Assembly (NCBI GenBank): GCA_003132905.1
Contig: PKZC01000270.1
Location: forward strand, 7,007 to 18,904
Source: Bryobacterales bacterium
GTDB lineage: Bacteria; Acidobacteriota; Terriglobia; Bryobacterales; Bryobacteraceae
DNA: 11,898 bases
Direction: 5' to 3'
This document shows, piece by piece, positions 1 to 7,411 of this stretch; the stretch's first letter is position 1; each line of letters opens with the position of its first letter. Both the position numbers and the translations under genes were made by a program. The notes beneath the pieces are model-generated. The model was not told where the DNA came from and ran no database searches. It saw only the letters and a program-made list of their open reading frames with translations.

Positions 1-22
1 CAGAATTCAGAAGTCAGAATTC
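1..22. repeat. Heptanucleotide tandem repeat (3 units, truncated by window edge)
   Basis: Three adjacent 7-base units are visible: AGAATTC (2-8), AGAAGTC (9-15) and AGAATTC (16-22). The base at position 1 is C, as at the end of a further unit, so the array may continue to the left. The last base coincides with the final base of the hydrolase stop codon (22-24 on the minus strand), so the array begins exactly where coding ends. Short heptamer arrays of this kind are known as intergenic STRR-type repeats in some bacteria. Membership of such a family is inference from three units only. Confidence 0.6.
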
Positions 23-2253
23 TATTGTACGGCGAGCGTGACTACCGGTAATGAAGTGGCCGATCCCATGCGGACTTGGATTGGCACGGCCGCCCCCGCT
101 GACAGTCCGGACGGCACTTGCGCGTTAATTTGCAGAACACCTGAAACCAAACCAGGCGCCGATCCGACGAAGTTGAGCTGGCAGGGAAGGCCGCCCATGG
201 TGACCGAAACTTGAGCCGTTGGTGAAGGCAAGGGAGCGGACGCGACGAATCCATCTACGCTGGCCGGTGTCGTTACTCCAGCGCCGGTGGCGAAGATGCT
301 AACCCAATCGCCCCGCGCAGCTGGATTCGCCGCCGAGTTCACTGTTCCGTTGCGAGCATTCAAGACGGCGGCTGCGCCATGCCCTGAGCCCGCGATGCTG
401 AAAACGCCCGGTGCGGTGGCCGCAACCTGCAACACTATCGGGTTCGGCATCACGCCCAGGTATTCCAACTGAATCTCCGCTGTGGATTTCCCGGCAACGG
501 CATAAGGCACAACCACGTTCACTTGTCCGGCGGATGCGTAGAGCAAGGGTGCAGGTAGGCCGTTGAAGTAGACCCTCACGCCTGCGAGCGAGTTGGCCAC
601 CAAGCGCGGATTCGTCAAGGTAAGGAACGCTGGCGAAGGAGGGCCAAGGGCTGAGCCGAACAGCGAAACAATCTCGCCTGGTGCGATGGGGCCATACTGA
701 AACGTCGCGGCGTTCACCACACCGGCGGCAGCCAAGATGGGTGTGGCATTCGAGAGCCGCAACAATGCCGCGCCATAGCCTGGAATAGTCACCTGCATTT
801 GCGCGGAAGGCGTCAGCGATTGAAGCTGAGGACCGGCGGTTGGGGTTGTGGAATCGAGCGTGACCAGTGTGGCCGAGCTGAATTTGCCAAGCGCGGAAAG
901 ATCCAGCGCGAAGGTGCGCGAAACACCAGTACCGTCGTTGTCTTTATAAATATTCTGCACGGCATGGTTGGACATCAGGATCACAACCGACCCATCTGGA
1001 TTTCGTAGCGCAAGCGTGTGCGTATCCAGGCCATACATCGCGCCCGTATGATCGATCCAGAGGCAACAGCCCGACGAAGCGGTTTGCAGTATGTCCTGGC
1101 CCGGCGGCGAAGGCAGCCAATGGGAAAGATAATAATCGACCCAATAGCTCAGGGTGGGGTTAGCAGAAGAATCCGTCTCGCCGAACTGCGCGTTGGAAGA
1201 AAAGTCCCAATGATAGAGAGCCTGCGCGCCGGCTTGGCCGAGCAACTCAAACACCAGGGAGCGCCAGGCGGCGAAGAACGGACTGCTGCCGCGCGGGTCC
1301 AAAACGAATGGCGTGCCATTGCAATAGCTCAGGCCGTTGCTGAGGGCATAGTCGGCATTGACGTTGTTCTCGGTCACCCAAACGGGCACCGAAGCCAGCT
1401 TCGGCTGCGTGGCGAGTTCCGAGTAGATATAACTGACCTCGTTAGCGAAGTTGATGATGGATGGAAAGATCGCATCGTCGGTGGCTAGCTGGCTGCAGGT
1501 GGAATAGAAATGCGTCGCGAGCACGTCCACGGGGGCGGTTACATTCGACACGAACGTGGGCAGGAAGCTCTCGGCGGCCTGTCCGTCATCGGAAAGCTCG
1601 ACGGCCGCGAATTTGATGGAAGGGTCGGCCTGCGCCATGGCTGGGACCATAGTGTTGTAAAGATCGACGTAATTTTGCGGCGTAAGACCGTTACCATTCG
1701 GCTCATTAAAGATGCCCCACCACGTGATGGGATACGGGCTCGGGCTTTCAAAATGAGTGCCGCTCACGTCAAACCCGCCGGTGTTGTAATAGCGAACCAG
1801 ATTTGCGCTCATGGCGGCAAACGCATCCACGCTCGCGGGAAGCAGAGTGCCGTTCGCATCGTTCATGAAAGCAGGCGCCCCGGCGATTTGAAATTCCGGA
1901 CTATGATCGCCGGAGCTTTGAATGGGCGCGACGAACGGGTCAAGCTGCGAGAAATCCCAGACGCCGGGAGCGGTAAGCGGGTCGCTCGAAGGGACTAACT
2001 GGACGCGGGTGTGCTGCGGCTGAAGTGCGTCCAAGGCGGGCAGAGCTTGGGGCGTTTGCTCGAAGAATTGATAGCTCCAGTTGATCAGTTGAAAAGAAGT
2101 CGACATGGCCACCTGCAAGCGTCCCTTTATGCCAGCCGACGTATTGATCTGATTGCTCACCTGCACGTTGACCGTAGACGATTGGGCCGAGGCAAAGAAG
2201 GCGCAGAGCAACATTGTGGCCGGCACTGTTACGAAAAGCGCGCGCTGGTACAT
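22..2253 (-). CDS. Secreted glycoside hydrolase (clan GH-A, GH39-like) with TIGR03437 C-terminal module
   Basis: A 743-residue exported protein, probably hydrolysing a polysaccharide or glycoside outside the cell; the substrate is not predictable. Residues 1-23 form a signal peptide ending in ASA before QS. Residues about 40-380 look like a (beta/alpha)8 barrel of clan GH-A. The acid/base candidate is E184 in WWGIFNEPNG and the nucleophile candidate is E295 in VWVTENN, a spacing usual for GH39/GH5-like enzymes. A beta-rich linker domain (about 395-500) follows. The tail (about 508-743) is a TIGR03437-type module with GVVNAATF, IAPGEIVSLFGSALG and YASAGQVNVVVP, typical of Solibacter-group extracellular proteins and probably a binding or surface-display module. 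The ATG at 2253 is chosen because it gives a clean signal peptide, although no strong SD precedes it. The gene is divergent from the MFS gene 70 bases away. The exact GH family is uncertain. Confidence 0.8.
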   Translation of the reverse strand: MYQRALFVTVPATMLLCAFFASAQSSTVNVQVSNQINTSAGIKGRLQVAMSTSFQLINWSYQFFEQTPQALPALDALQPQHTRVQLVPSSDPLTAPGVWDFSQLDPFVAPIQSSGDHSPEFQIAGAPAFMNDANGTLLPASVDAFAAMSANLVRYYNTGGFDVSGTHFESPSPYPITWWGIFNEPNGNGLTPQNYVDLYNTMVPAMAQADPSIKFAAVELSDDGQAAESFLPTFVSNVTAPVDVLATHFYSTCSQLATDDAIFPSIINFANEVSYIYSELATQPKLASVPVWVTENNVNADYALSNGLSYCNGTPFVLDPRGSSPFFAAWRSLVFELLGQAGAQALYHWDFSSNAQFGETDSSANPTLSYWVDYYLSHWLPSPPGQDILQTASSGCCLWIDHTGAMYGLDTHTLALRNPDGSVVILMSNHAVQNIYKDNDGTGVSRTFALDLSALGKFSSATLVTLDSTTPTAGPQLQSLTPSAQMQVTIPGYGAALLRLSNATPILAAAGVVNAATFQYGPIAPGEIVSLFGSALGPPSPAFLTLTNPRLVANSLAGVRVYFNGLPAPLLYASAGQVNVVVPYAVAGKSTAEIQLEYLGVMPNPIVLQVAATAPGVFSIAGSGHGAAAVLNARNGTVNSAANPAARGDWVSIFATGAGVTTPASVDGFVASAPLPSPTAQVSVTMGGLPCQLNFVGSAPGLVSGVLQINAQVPSGLSAGAAVPIQVRMGSATSLPVVTLAVQ

Positions 2254-2323
2254 GCTTGATTTCTTTTTAGACGTAGCCTCTGGCTTTTCGTTCCACGTTG
2301 GGCCACTCTGCTACCGTGAGCTG

Positions 2324-3739
2324 ATGGACGCCATGAGCTCCACGAAGCGGCTCTTGCCGTGGCTGGTTGCAGTCGCATTCTTTATGGAATCGCTGGACAC
2401 GACGATTCTAAACACCGCGGTACCCACCATCGCGGCGGCATTGAAGGTAGCCCCGCTGAGCATGAAAGCGGTGCTGTCCAGCTATACACTCAGCCTGGCG
2501 GTGTTCATCCCGATCAGCGGCTGGATGGCGGACCGGTTCGGAACGCGCCGGGTCTTCGCTTCCGCTATTGGGCTGTTCACCCTGGGATCACTGCTGTGCG
2601 GCCTATCGAACAACATCCACGTACTGGTGGCCGACCGGGTTTTACAAGGCTGTGGCGGAGCAATGATGGTGCCCGTGGGACGCCTGACGCTGGTACGAAC
2701 CTTTGCCAAGTCTGAGCTGATTCGCGCCATGAGCTTCGTGGCCATTCCGGCGCTGGTTGGTCCCATGCTCGGGCCCATAGCGGGCGGCCTGATCGTTGGA
2801 TATTTTCATTGGCGCGTTATCTTTTTCTTGAATCTTCCCATTGGCATTGCCGGTTTATGCTTGGTCTATCTGCATCTGCCCGACTATCGGGAGAAGTCGA
2901 ACCCGCTGGATATTGTCGGCCTGATCCTGTTTGGGGCCGGTATTGCCCTGCTGTCGTATGTGCTCGAAGTGTTCGGCGAGCATACGTTGACTCTGCGCGA
3001 GATTCTGGCGCTGCTGGCCATTTCGATCGCGCTGTTAGCCGGTTATGGAATTCACGCCGCCAGTTTCCCTTTTCCACTGCTGGCTCTGGGCCATTTTCGG
3101 ATTCGCACTTTTCGCGCGGCCGTGAGCGGAAGCTTCTTCACGCGGCTGGGCATGGGCGGGATCCCGTTCATCCTTCCGCTGCTCTATCAGGTGGGGCTTG
3201 GGTTTACGCCCATCCAATCGGGCCTGCTGATCATGCCGCAAGCCATTGCTGCGATGAGCTTGAAGATGACCATGCCACGCATTCTGGGCCGCTTCGGATA
3301 CCGCGGCGTGCTCATTTCGAATACTGTGATTCTCGGCGCGCTCATTCTCCTTTTTTCAACAATAGGAGTGGGCACACCGGTCTGGTTCATCGTGATGCTG
3401 GCGTTTTGCTACGGATTCTTCAGCTCGCTTCAATATACCAGCATGAACACTTTGGTCTATGCCGACGTGAACGAAGAGCAGACCAGCGGCGCGAGTTCCA
3501 TCGCCAGCACCACACAACAGATGTCGATCAGCTTCGGCGTCGCCACCGCCTCGCTGCTTACCGCCCTCTTCATTCCAGATCGCTTTCACACCAGCGCGCC
3601 TGAAATGATCCACGGCATCCACTATGCCCTTTTCGTGCTTGGAGGCATCACGGTCTTGTCTACGATCGTTTTTTGGGAACTGAAAAGCAAAGATGGCGCG
3701 GCCACCAGCCAGCACAAGATTCTGGAACACGCCGCGTGA
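2324..3739 (+). CDS. DHA2-family MFS efflux pump, MdtD (YegB)-like
   Basis: A 471-residue inner-membrane proton-driven exporter of the DHA2 (14-TMS) branch, probably for drugs or other small amphipathic compounds. Seen in order: motif D1 LDTTILNTAVP (24-34); motif A GWMADRFGTRR (66-76); motif B RVLQGCGGA (105-113), followed by MMVPVGRLTLVR; and antiporter motif C GPMLGPIAGG (147-156). Hydrophobic segments continue to about residue 455. As recalled, the length and phrases such as GRFGYRGVLI and YTSMNTL resemble E. coli MdtD. The frame is open back to 2153, but that 57-residue extension is non-hydrophobic and would run antisense into the hydrolase gene. The ATG at 2324 is therefore chosen, with a weak GTGAG just upstream; ATG 2333 is an alternative. 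No mdtABC-type RND partner lies nearby, so it probably works alone. Confidence 0.88.
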   Translation: MDAMSSTKRLLPWLVAVAFFMESLDTTILNTAVPTIAAALKVAPLSMKAVLSSYTLSLAVFIPISGWMADRFGTRRVFASAIGLFTLGSLLCGLSNNIHVLVADRVLQGCGGAMMVPVGRLTLVRTFAKSELIRAMSFVAIPALVGPMLGPIAGGLIVGYFHWRVIFFLNLPIGIAGLCLVYLHLPDYREKSNPLDIVGLILFGAGIALLSYVLEVFGEHTLTLREILALLAISIALLAGYGIHAASFPFPLLALGHFRIRTFRAAVSGSFFTRLGMGGIPFILPLLYQVGLGFTPIQSGLLIMPQAIAAMSLKMTMPRILGRFGYRGVLISNTVILGALILLFSTIGVGTPVWFIVMLAFCYGFFSSLQYTSMNTLVYADVNEEQTSGASSIASTTQQMSISFGVATASLLTALFIPDRFHTSAPEMIHGIHYALFVLGGITVLSTIVFWELKSKDGAATSQHKILEHAA

Positions 3740-3742
3740 AGA

Positions 3743-4885
3743 TTATTGCTGCGATATCAAACGTTGCATATTGAAGTATTGGATCAGCATCACAAATTCG
3801 TGCGATTGAGGCGTGGCTCCTGTGTCGGGCTGCTGGCCGAGCATTCCACCCTGCCATTGCGTGGCGAATGCGAGCGCGGACTCGTTTAACGAAGGATCGG
3901 AAGACGCCACCATTTCGAGATCGGAAACTTGTCCGCTCGGCGCTTGCATCCCATGCAGGACGACAACGGGTGCGGTTGTAGTCTGCGCGGAGGTGGTTTG
4001 AGGGCCGCCCGGTAACGGCATGCGCATGCGGGATCGCCATGCTCCCGACATAACGGTTCCCACGCCGATCTGGTTCAAGCCGGCGGGCTGGAAGGCGGCG
4101 GGATTATTCGCTGGATCTGTCACGCTCTCGGTCTGCGCCTCAATGATGGTTTGTCCGGCTTGTGAAATGGTGAAGCCGTTGGGAATCAACTTGCCGTGAA
4201 ACGCCAGCGCTTTCGAATAATCGTAGACAATATAGGAGCCAGGCGCCGGCGAGTAAGTGACCACGGTGCCCGCTTTCGAATCCAGGCAATACTCTTCCTC
4301 TTCCCACAGGCGGCCACCGGTTCCGGCGGGCGACATAGCGTTGTGAGCGACCAATGCACAAACCAAATCCGCGCCATTCAGGCTTGCGTTCGCGGTACGA
4401 AGCGTGGCGCGCGGACCCACGAACGGTTTGGCGTAAAAGATCGCCTCTCGCGCCTGAACCAGCCGCAAGGGGAGCCCGGTCGCGGGCTGGCTGCTGTAGA
4501 AGATGTGATTGGCGGTCAAGTTTACCGCCGAATAACTGGGACCCTGCACGGTCCAACGATAGAGACCCGGTCCCGGAGAGGTATCTTCCATCTGCCACAC
4601 GCCCGCGGACAAAGAGCCCGTAACGGTGAAGGTGGTCTTTAGATCGTAGGGCTGCGCACGGACATTGGAACGCTGGTAGGCATCCTCCAGCAGGGTGATG
4701 ATTCCGGCCCTCTGATTTACGTCCTGCACCGGTTGCGCGTTGCCAGTGACGAGTTCGAGCGGATCGGACGGAACCGGCGGCTCGGCGAGTTCCTGCATGG
4801 CTCGTATGTGAGCCGGCGCCTGAGCCGAAGCGGGAACTTGCAATAGAACGGCTCCTATTACAATTGCGTGAAGGTAAGTAAACAC
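3743..4885 (-). CDS. Exported protein of unknown function with TonB-C-like C-terminal domain
   Basis: A 380-residue protein with a signal peptide (hydrophobic stretch about 5-17, cleavage near ASA before QA). The start is GTG at 4885: a GGAGG sits at 4891-4895 with a 5-base spacer, whereas the in-frame TTG at 4897 overlaps that SD and is rejected. The body (about 50-270) is rich in beta-type sequence (DLKTTFTVTGSLS, WQMEDTSPGPGLYRW) with two cysteines, in DLVCAL and EEEYCLD; I recognise no named domain there. Residues about 305-371 look like a degenerate TonB C-terminal domain: VVVLHGMQAPSGQVSDLEMV, then DPSLNESALAFATQW, then EFVMLIQYF. In TonB_C domains the pattern is LHAVI..DG.V..L.V.SG.P.L...AL.A...W followed by a final strand. 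There is no TonB proline-rich stalk. The gene converges with the MFS gene, leaving a 3-base gap. Confidence 0.7.
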   Translation of the reverse strand: MFTYLHAIVIGAVLLQVPASAQAPAHIRAMQELAEPPVPSDPLELVTGNAQPVQDVNQRAGIITLLEDAYQRSNVRAQPYDLKTTFTVTGSLSAGVWQMEDTSPGPGLYRWTVQGPSYSAVNLTANHIFYSSQPATGLPLRLVQAREAIFYAKPFVGPRATLRTANASLNGADLVCALVAHNAMSPAGTGGRLWEEEEYCLDSKAGTVVTYSPAPGSYIVYDYSKALAFHGKLIPNGFTISQAGQTIIEAQTESVTDPANNPAAFQPAGLNQIGVGTVMSGAWRSRMRMPLPGGPQTTSAQTTTAPVVVLHGMQAPSGQVSDLEMVASSDPSLNESALAFATQWQGGMLGQQPDTGATPQSHEFVMLIQYFNMQRLISQQ

Positions 4886-4890
4886 GGCAA

Positions 4891-4895
4891 CCTCC
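4891..4895 (-). promoter_or_regulatory. Strong ribosome binding site deciding a GTG start
   Basis: GGAGG on the minus strand, followed by the 5-base spacer TTGCC and then GTG at 4885. It is the best SD seen in the window. It sets the start of the TonB-C-like gene at 4885 rather than at the in-frame TTG at 4897, which lies partly inside the SD itself. A TATATA tract (4905-4910) lies about 10 bases further upstream and could be a -10 element, but no matching -35 was seen. Confidence 0.65.
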
Positions 4896-4915
4896 AATAG
4901 ACCTATATATAACCC

Positions 4916-4938
4916 AAAAACCGGCCTTCTGGTTCCGG
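4916..4938 (-). terminator. Probable bulged rho-independent terminator
   Basis: On the minus strand CCGG-AA-CC (4938-4931), loop AGAA, then GG-CCGG (4926-4921) can form a 6-pair GC stem with a two-base A bulge, followed at once by five T (4920-4916). It lies 7 bases after the stop of the TIGR03437 protein gene (4945) and before the next minus-strand gene. It would separate the two transcripts. The bulge and short T-run make it a modest candidate. Confidence 0.45.
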
Positions 4939-4944
4939 GATTTG

Positions 4945-6546
4945 TTACTGAATGGTGGCTACTGCACCGTTCGCTATAAAAGCGGTGAAGAAGCCCTCGT
5001 CGATCCCAGGCGAGCCCACCACGGTGAAGTGATTCAAGGCGACCCCGCCAATTTCAATGCTCACTCCGGCGGTGGTTGGCGTTCCAAAGCCGTCCGGGGG
5101 AAGCAGGCCTAAAAACGCAGCGGGTATGGTGAAAGACCCCGCTGAACCTTCCGCGGTGCAAATGATATCGACATATGATTTCAGCGTCGAGGTGGCTTTT
5201 ACGCCGTTGTATAAGTAGATACTCACCACGGGGAATGCCGAACCGCCGGTCCAGGTTACGGTTAGATTCTGTGACCGATTAATGCTCGCCGGGATGTTGG
5301 GCACAACCGATGGAGGAAGCGTCACGTCCCAATTGAACGCCGCCACATTGGAACCGCCTCCGCCGTTTGCAGCCGTATAATTTCCGGGCGCAATATAGAA
5401 CGGCGAAGCGGTGGCAAGCGTGCTGAAATAGTAACCCGTGGAGGTTGCACTCACGGTTTTGACGCCGCCGGGACCGGTAATCATCAGCTGCGAGCCCGCA
5501 TCCAGGAAGGAGGGCTTGATGGGATCTGTGATCACCAATGAGCTGCCCTCAATCTCGTAGGCCAGGCAATTGCCAATGGATGGGCCGAAGACGCCGCCGT
5601 AGGACCGAATAAGACTGTCGACCGGGAAACTCGTGAAAGCGGAGTTCACGTAGTCGTCCCCCCCGTCAATGCGGCTGAGTTCGACGCCCGCGATGTTCAA
5701 GGAGCCGCTCGCCATCGCCTTTTGCAGATTGGCCGCCGTCAACGCGTTGTAGGTATCGCCGCAAGTGGTCTGTCCGGCCGGGGCGATGGACGTGGTGGTG
5801 ACGTTGCCGGTGACGCCTTCGACCGTTACGGCGATCGATGTCTTGCAGCCGGTGACCCCGGCGGGAACGACGAAGTTGATCTGGTCGAGGCCGGGAGAAC
5901 TGCTGCGGCCAGCGTAGCTCACCGTCGCTGGTTGATTTCCCACCAGCACCTGCACTTGGCCAGCGTCTAAATTACCTGTCGGAGGCGGCTCGGTTTCGTC
6001 GCCCGTCACCGCGCCCAGGCCGGTGCCCCACAAAACCAAATTGTCGCCTGCGTGCGCGGCATTGATCATCGTGATCGCATTGTAAGAGGTGTCGGTGACC
6101 ACGCCGGGTCCAGTCCCGCCCTCATTCAGCGCGGACGTGCCGAAATTCGCGGCCAACACCTGGATCGCAATAGAACTGCTCCCGCCCTGATAGGAAAGCG
6201 TTAGCGTACCAGATCCCAATGGCGTCGCCGATGGCAGACGCGCAGCCACCTGCGCAGACGAGGTATAGACCATGACGCAGGTCTCAGACACGCCTCCTAC
6301 AGTCACCTGAATTGTGGTGCCTCCCAGCCCTTGCGTGGTGGGCAACGGATAACTGGAGGCCTGCTGCAAGGTGGAAGGGCCGAGCCCAGTCCCCAGCAAC
6401 GTGAAGATCGCCCCTTGGGCGATTCCGGAATTGGGCAAGTTTGGAGGAACCCAACTGGCGGCGTTAACGATTCCTGAAATGGCCGGGGCCGAGGCGAGAA
6501 CGGCCGTACAACTGACGGCGAGGACAGTGAGGCGAAGAAGTTGCAC
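4945..6546 (-). CDS. Secreted TIGR03437-domain protein, C-terminal half unassigned
   Basis: A 533-residue exported protein without recognisable catalytic motifs. Residues 1-20 are a signal peptide (hydrophobic LLRLTVLAVSCTAVLA, cleavage near ASA). Residues about 23-255 form a TIGR03437-type module: ISGIVNAASWVPP, GAIFTLLGTGLGPS, a second copy of the phrase as VLWGTGLGAVTG, and LDQINFVVPAGVTG. Here the module is N-terminal, whereas it normally closes a large extracellular protein. Residues about 265-533 are beta-rich and include NLTVTWTGGSAFPVVSIYLYNG, an Ig/Fn3-like strand pattern; no enzyme family is recognised. The start is GTG at 6546, giving the signal peptide; GGGA lies close upstream. 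The longer overlapping ATG at 6554 is in another frame. It is probably a surface or binding protein; this is inference. It diverges from the SRPBCC-like gene with a 36-base gap. Confidence 0.75.
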   Translation of the reverse strand: MQLLRLTVLAVSCTAVLASAPAISGIVNAASWVPPNLPNSGIAQGAIFTLLGTGLGPSTLQQASSYPLPTTQGLGGTTIQVTVGGVSETCVMVYTSSAQVAARLPSATPLGSGTLTLSYQGGSSSIAIQVLAANFGTSALNEGGTGPGVVTDTSYNAITMINAAHAGDNLVLWGTGLGAVTGDETEPPPTGNLDAGQVQVLVGNQPATVSYAGRSSSPGLDQINFVVPAGVTGCKTSIAVTVEGVTGNVTTTSIAPAGQTTCGDTYNALTAANLQKAMASGSLNIAGVELSRIDGGDDYVNSAFTSFPVDSLIRSYGGVFGPSIGNCLAYEIEGSSLVITDPIKPSFLDAGSQLMITGPGGVKTVSATSTGYYFSTLATASPFYIAPGNYTAANGGGGSNVAAFNWDVTLPPSVVPNIPASINRSQNLTVTWTGGSAFPVVSIYLYNGVKATSTLKSYVDIICTAEGSAGSFTIPAAFLGLLPPDGFGTPTTAGVSIEIGGVALNHFTVVGSPGIDEGFFTAFIANGAVATIQ

Positions 6547-6552
6547 GGTCCC

Positions 6553-6576
6553 ATTTTAGCCGGAGCGTCCTATATT
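6553..6576. promoter_or_regulatory. Divergent -10-like elements in a 36-base intergenic gap
   Basis: On the plus strand TATATT (6571-6576) is followed by exactly six bases and then the GTG start at 6583. On the minus strand TAAAAT (6558-6553) is followed by exactly six bases and then the GTG start at 6546. This spacing would place both transcription starts at or within a base of the start codon, as in leaderless mRNAs. No convincing -35 hexamer is seen for either gene. Confidence 0.35.
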
Positions 6577-6582
6577 GGAAGA

Positions 6583-7389
6583 GTGATTCGTGTTCGTACC
6601 CTGCTTCTCGTTGTTTTAGTTTGTGCCGGCCTCGACGCCGCCGAGCTGAACCCTGAGACCAATGCTGCTTTCGATCGCTATGTGAAGGTTACCGAGGAGG
6701 GCTTCGCGAAGGGTCAAGGCTTCGAGAATTTTCTCTGGCTGGATCATCATTCCAGTGAAAAGACTCTGGTGTGGCTGGGGCAGAGCGTGATCAGGCCTTT
6801 GAAGACGCTGGATCATGGCACCGAAATCGAGGTTCCGGGTGGCGACCTTCAGCATTGGCTAGGCGCTGTATTTCTGGAAGGCGCCGATACCGATCACGTG
6901 CGCGGCTTGCTGATGAATTTAGCGGGATACAAAGATTTCTTCAAGCAGCTGATCAGCGAATCGAAGGTGAACAAGAAGGATGGAGATCAATACGACTTTC
7001 TTCTGCGCCTTTACAAGAAGCAGGTCAGCACGGTTGTATTGAACGTGGATGAGACGGGCAAATACACGCTCGTCGATCCTAATCACTGGACCTTCGCGTC
7101 CCATTCGACGCATATCGGTGAGGTGGAACATCCCAAAAACAAGAAGAAGCAGGATCAGGAACGCTCGCCTGAGGACGCCGAGGGCTATCTGTGGCGATTC
7201 AACTTCTACTTACGCGTGCAGCAATCCGATAACGGAGTTTACGTTGAACTGGAAGTGATCTCGCTAGCGCGAGAACCGGGAGGACGGCTGAACGCCTCCC
7301 GCTTCCTGAACGGATTTCAGAGCTATCCGCAGGACCTGACCGAAGGCATCATCGACACGCTGCAGAATATCTTTCCGCACCACCGCTAG
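6583..7389 (+). CDS. Secreted SRPBCC/START-like protein, function unknown
   Basis: A 268-residue protein. A signal peptide (1-20: hydrophobic TLLLVVLVCAG, cleavage near DAA before EL) implies export. Residues about 80-265 have the layout I associate with SRPBCC/START-like acidobacterial proteins: IEVPGGDLQHWLGAVFLEG, a helix GYKDFFKQLISESKV, strands around STVVLNVDETGKYTLVD, then YLWRFNFYLRVQQSDNGVYV leading into ELEVISLAREPG, and a C-terminal helix LTEGIIDTLQNIF. This fold binds hydrophobic ligands, but no ligand can be named. A Lys/Asp/Glu-rich loop (about 184-199) interrupts the strands. The frame is open to 6541, but that start would overlap the divergent gene, so GTG 6583 is chosen. The SD is poor (GGA at short spacing). 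The gene converges with the ankyrin gene, 22 bases apart. Confidence 0.72.
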   Translation: MIRVRTLLLVVLVCAGLDAAELNPETNAAFDRYVKVTEEGFAKGQGFENFLWLDHHSSEKTLVWLGQSVIRPLKTLDHGTEIEVPGGDLQHWLGAVFLEGADTDHVRGLLMNLAGYKDFFKQLISESKVNKKDGDQYDFLLRLYKKQVSTVVLNVDETGKYTLVDPNHWTFASHSTHIGEVEHPKNKKKQDQERSPEDAEGYLWRFNFYLRVQQSDNGVYVELEVISLAREPGGRLNASRFLNGFQSYPQDLTEGIIDTLQNIFPHHR

Positions 7390-7411
7390 GGACGAACAGC
7401 CAGCCGATGCC

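Noticed and set aside
1018..1998. Two plus-strand open frames of 156 and 162 residues
   Set aside because: They lie wholly antisense to the hydrolase, are Arg/His-rich without family features, and have no signal or SD support. They are shadows of a high-GC gene.
2153..2323. 57-residue N-terminal extension of the MFS transporter
   Set aside because: It overlaps the divergent hydrolase start, is not hydrophobic, and MdtD-like proteins begin near the ATG at 2324.
2254..2323. Divergent promoters between the hydrolase and MFS genes
   Set aside because: Promoters must exist near here, but no -10/-35 pair with acceptable spacing could be picked out on either strand.
2809..3603. 264-residue plus-strand frame inside the MFS gene
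   Set aside because: It is an out-of-frame shadow of a membrane protein gene with clear DHA2 motifs in the other frame; the translation is Arg/Ser/His-rich and unlike any family.
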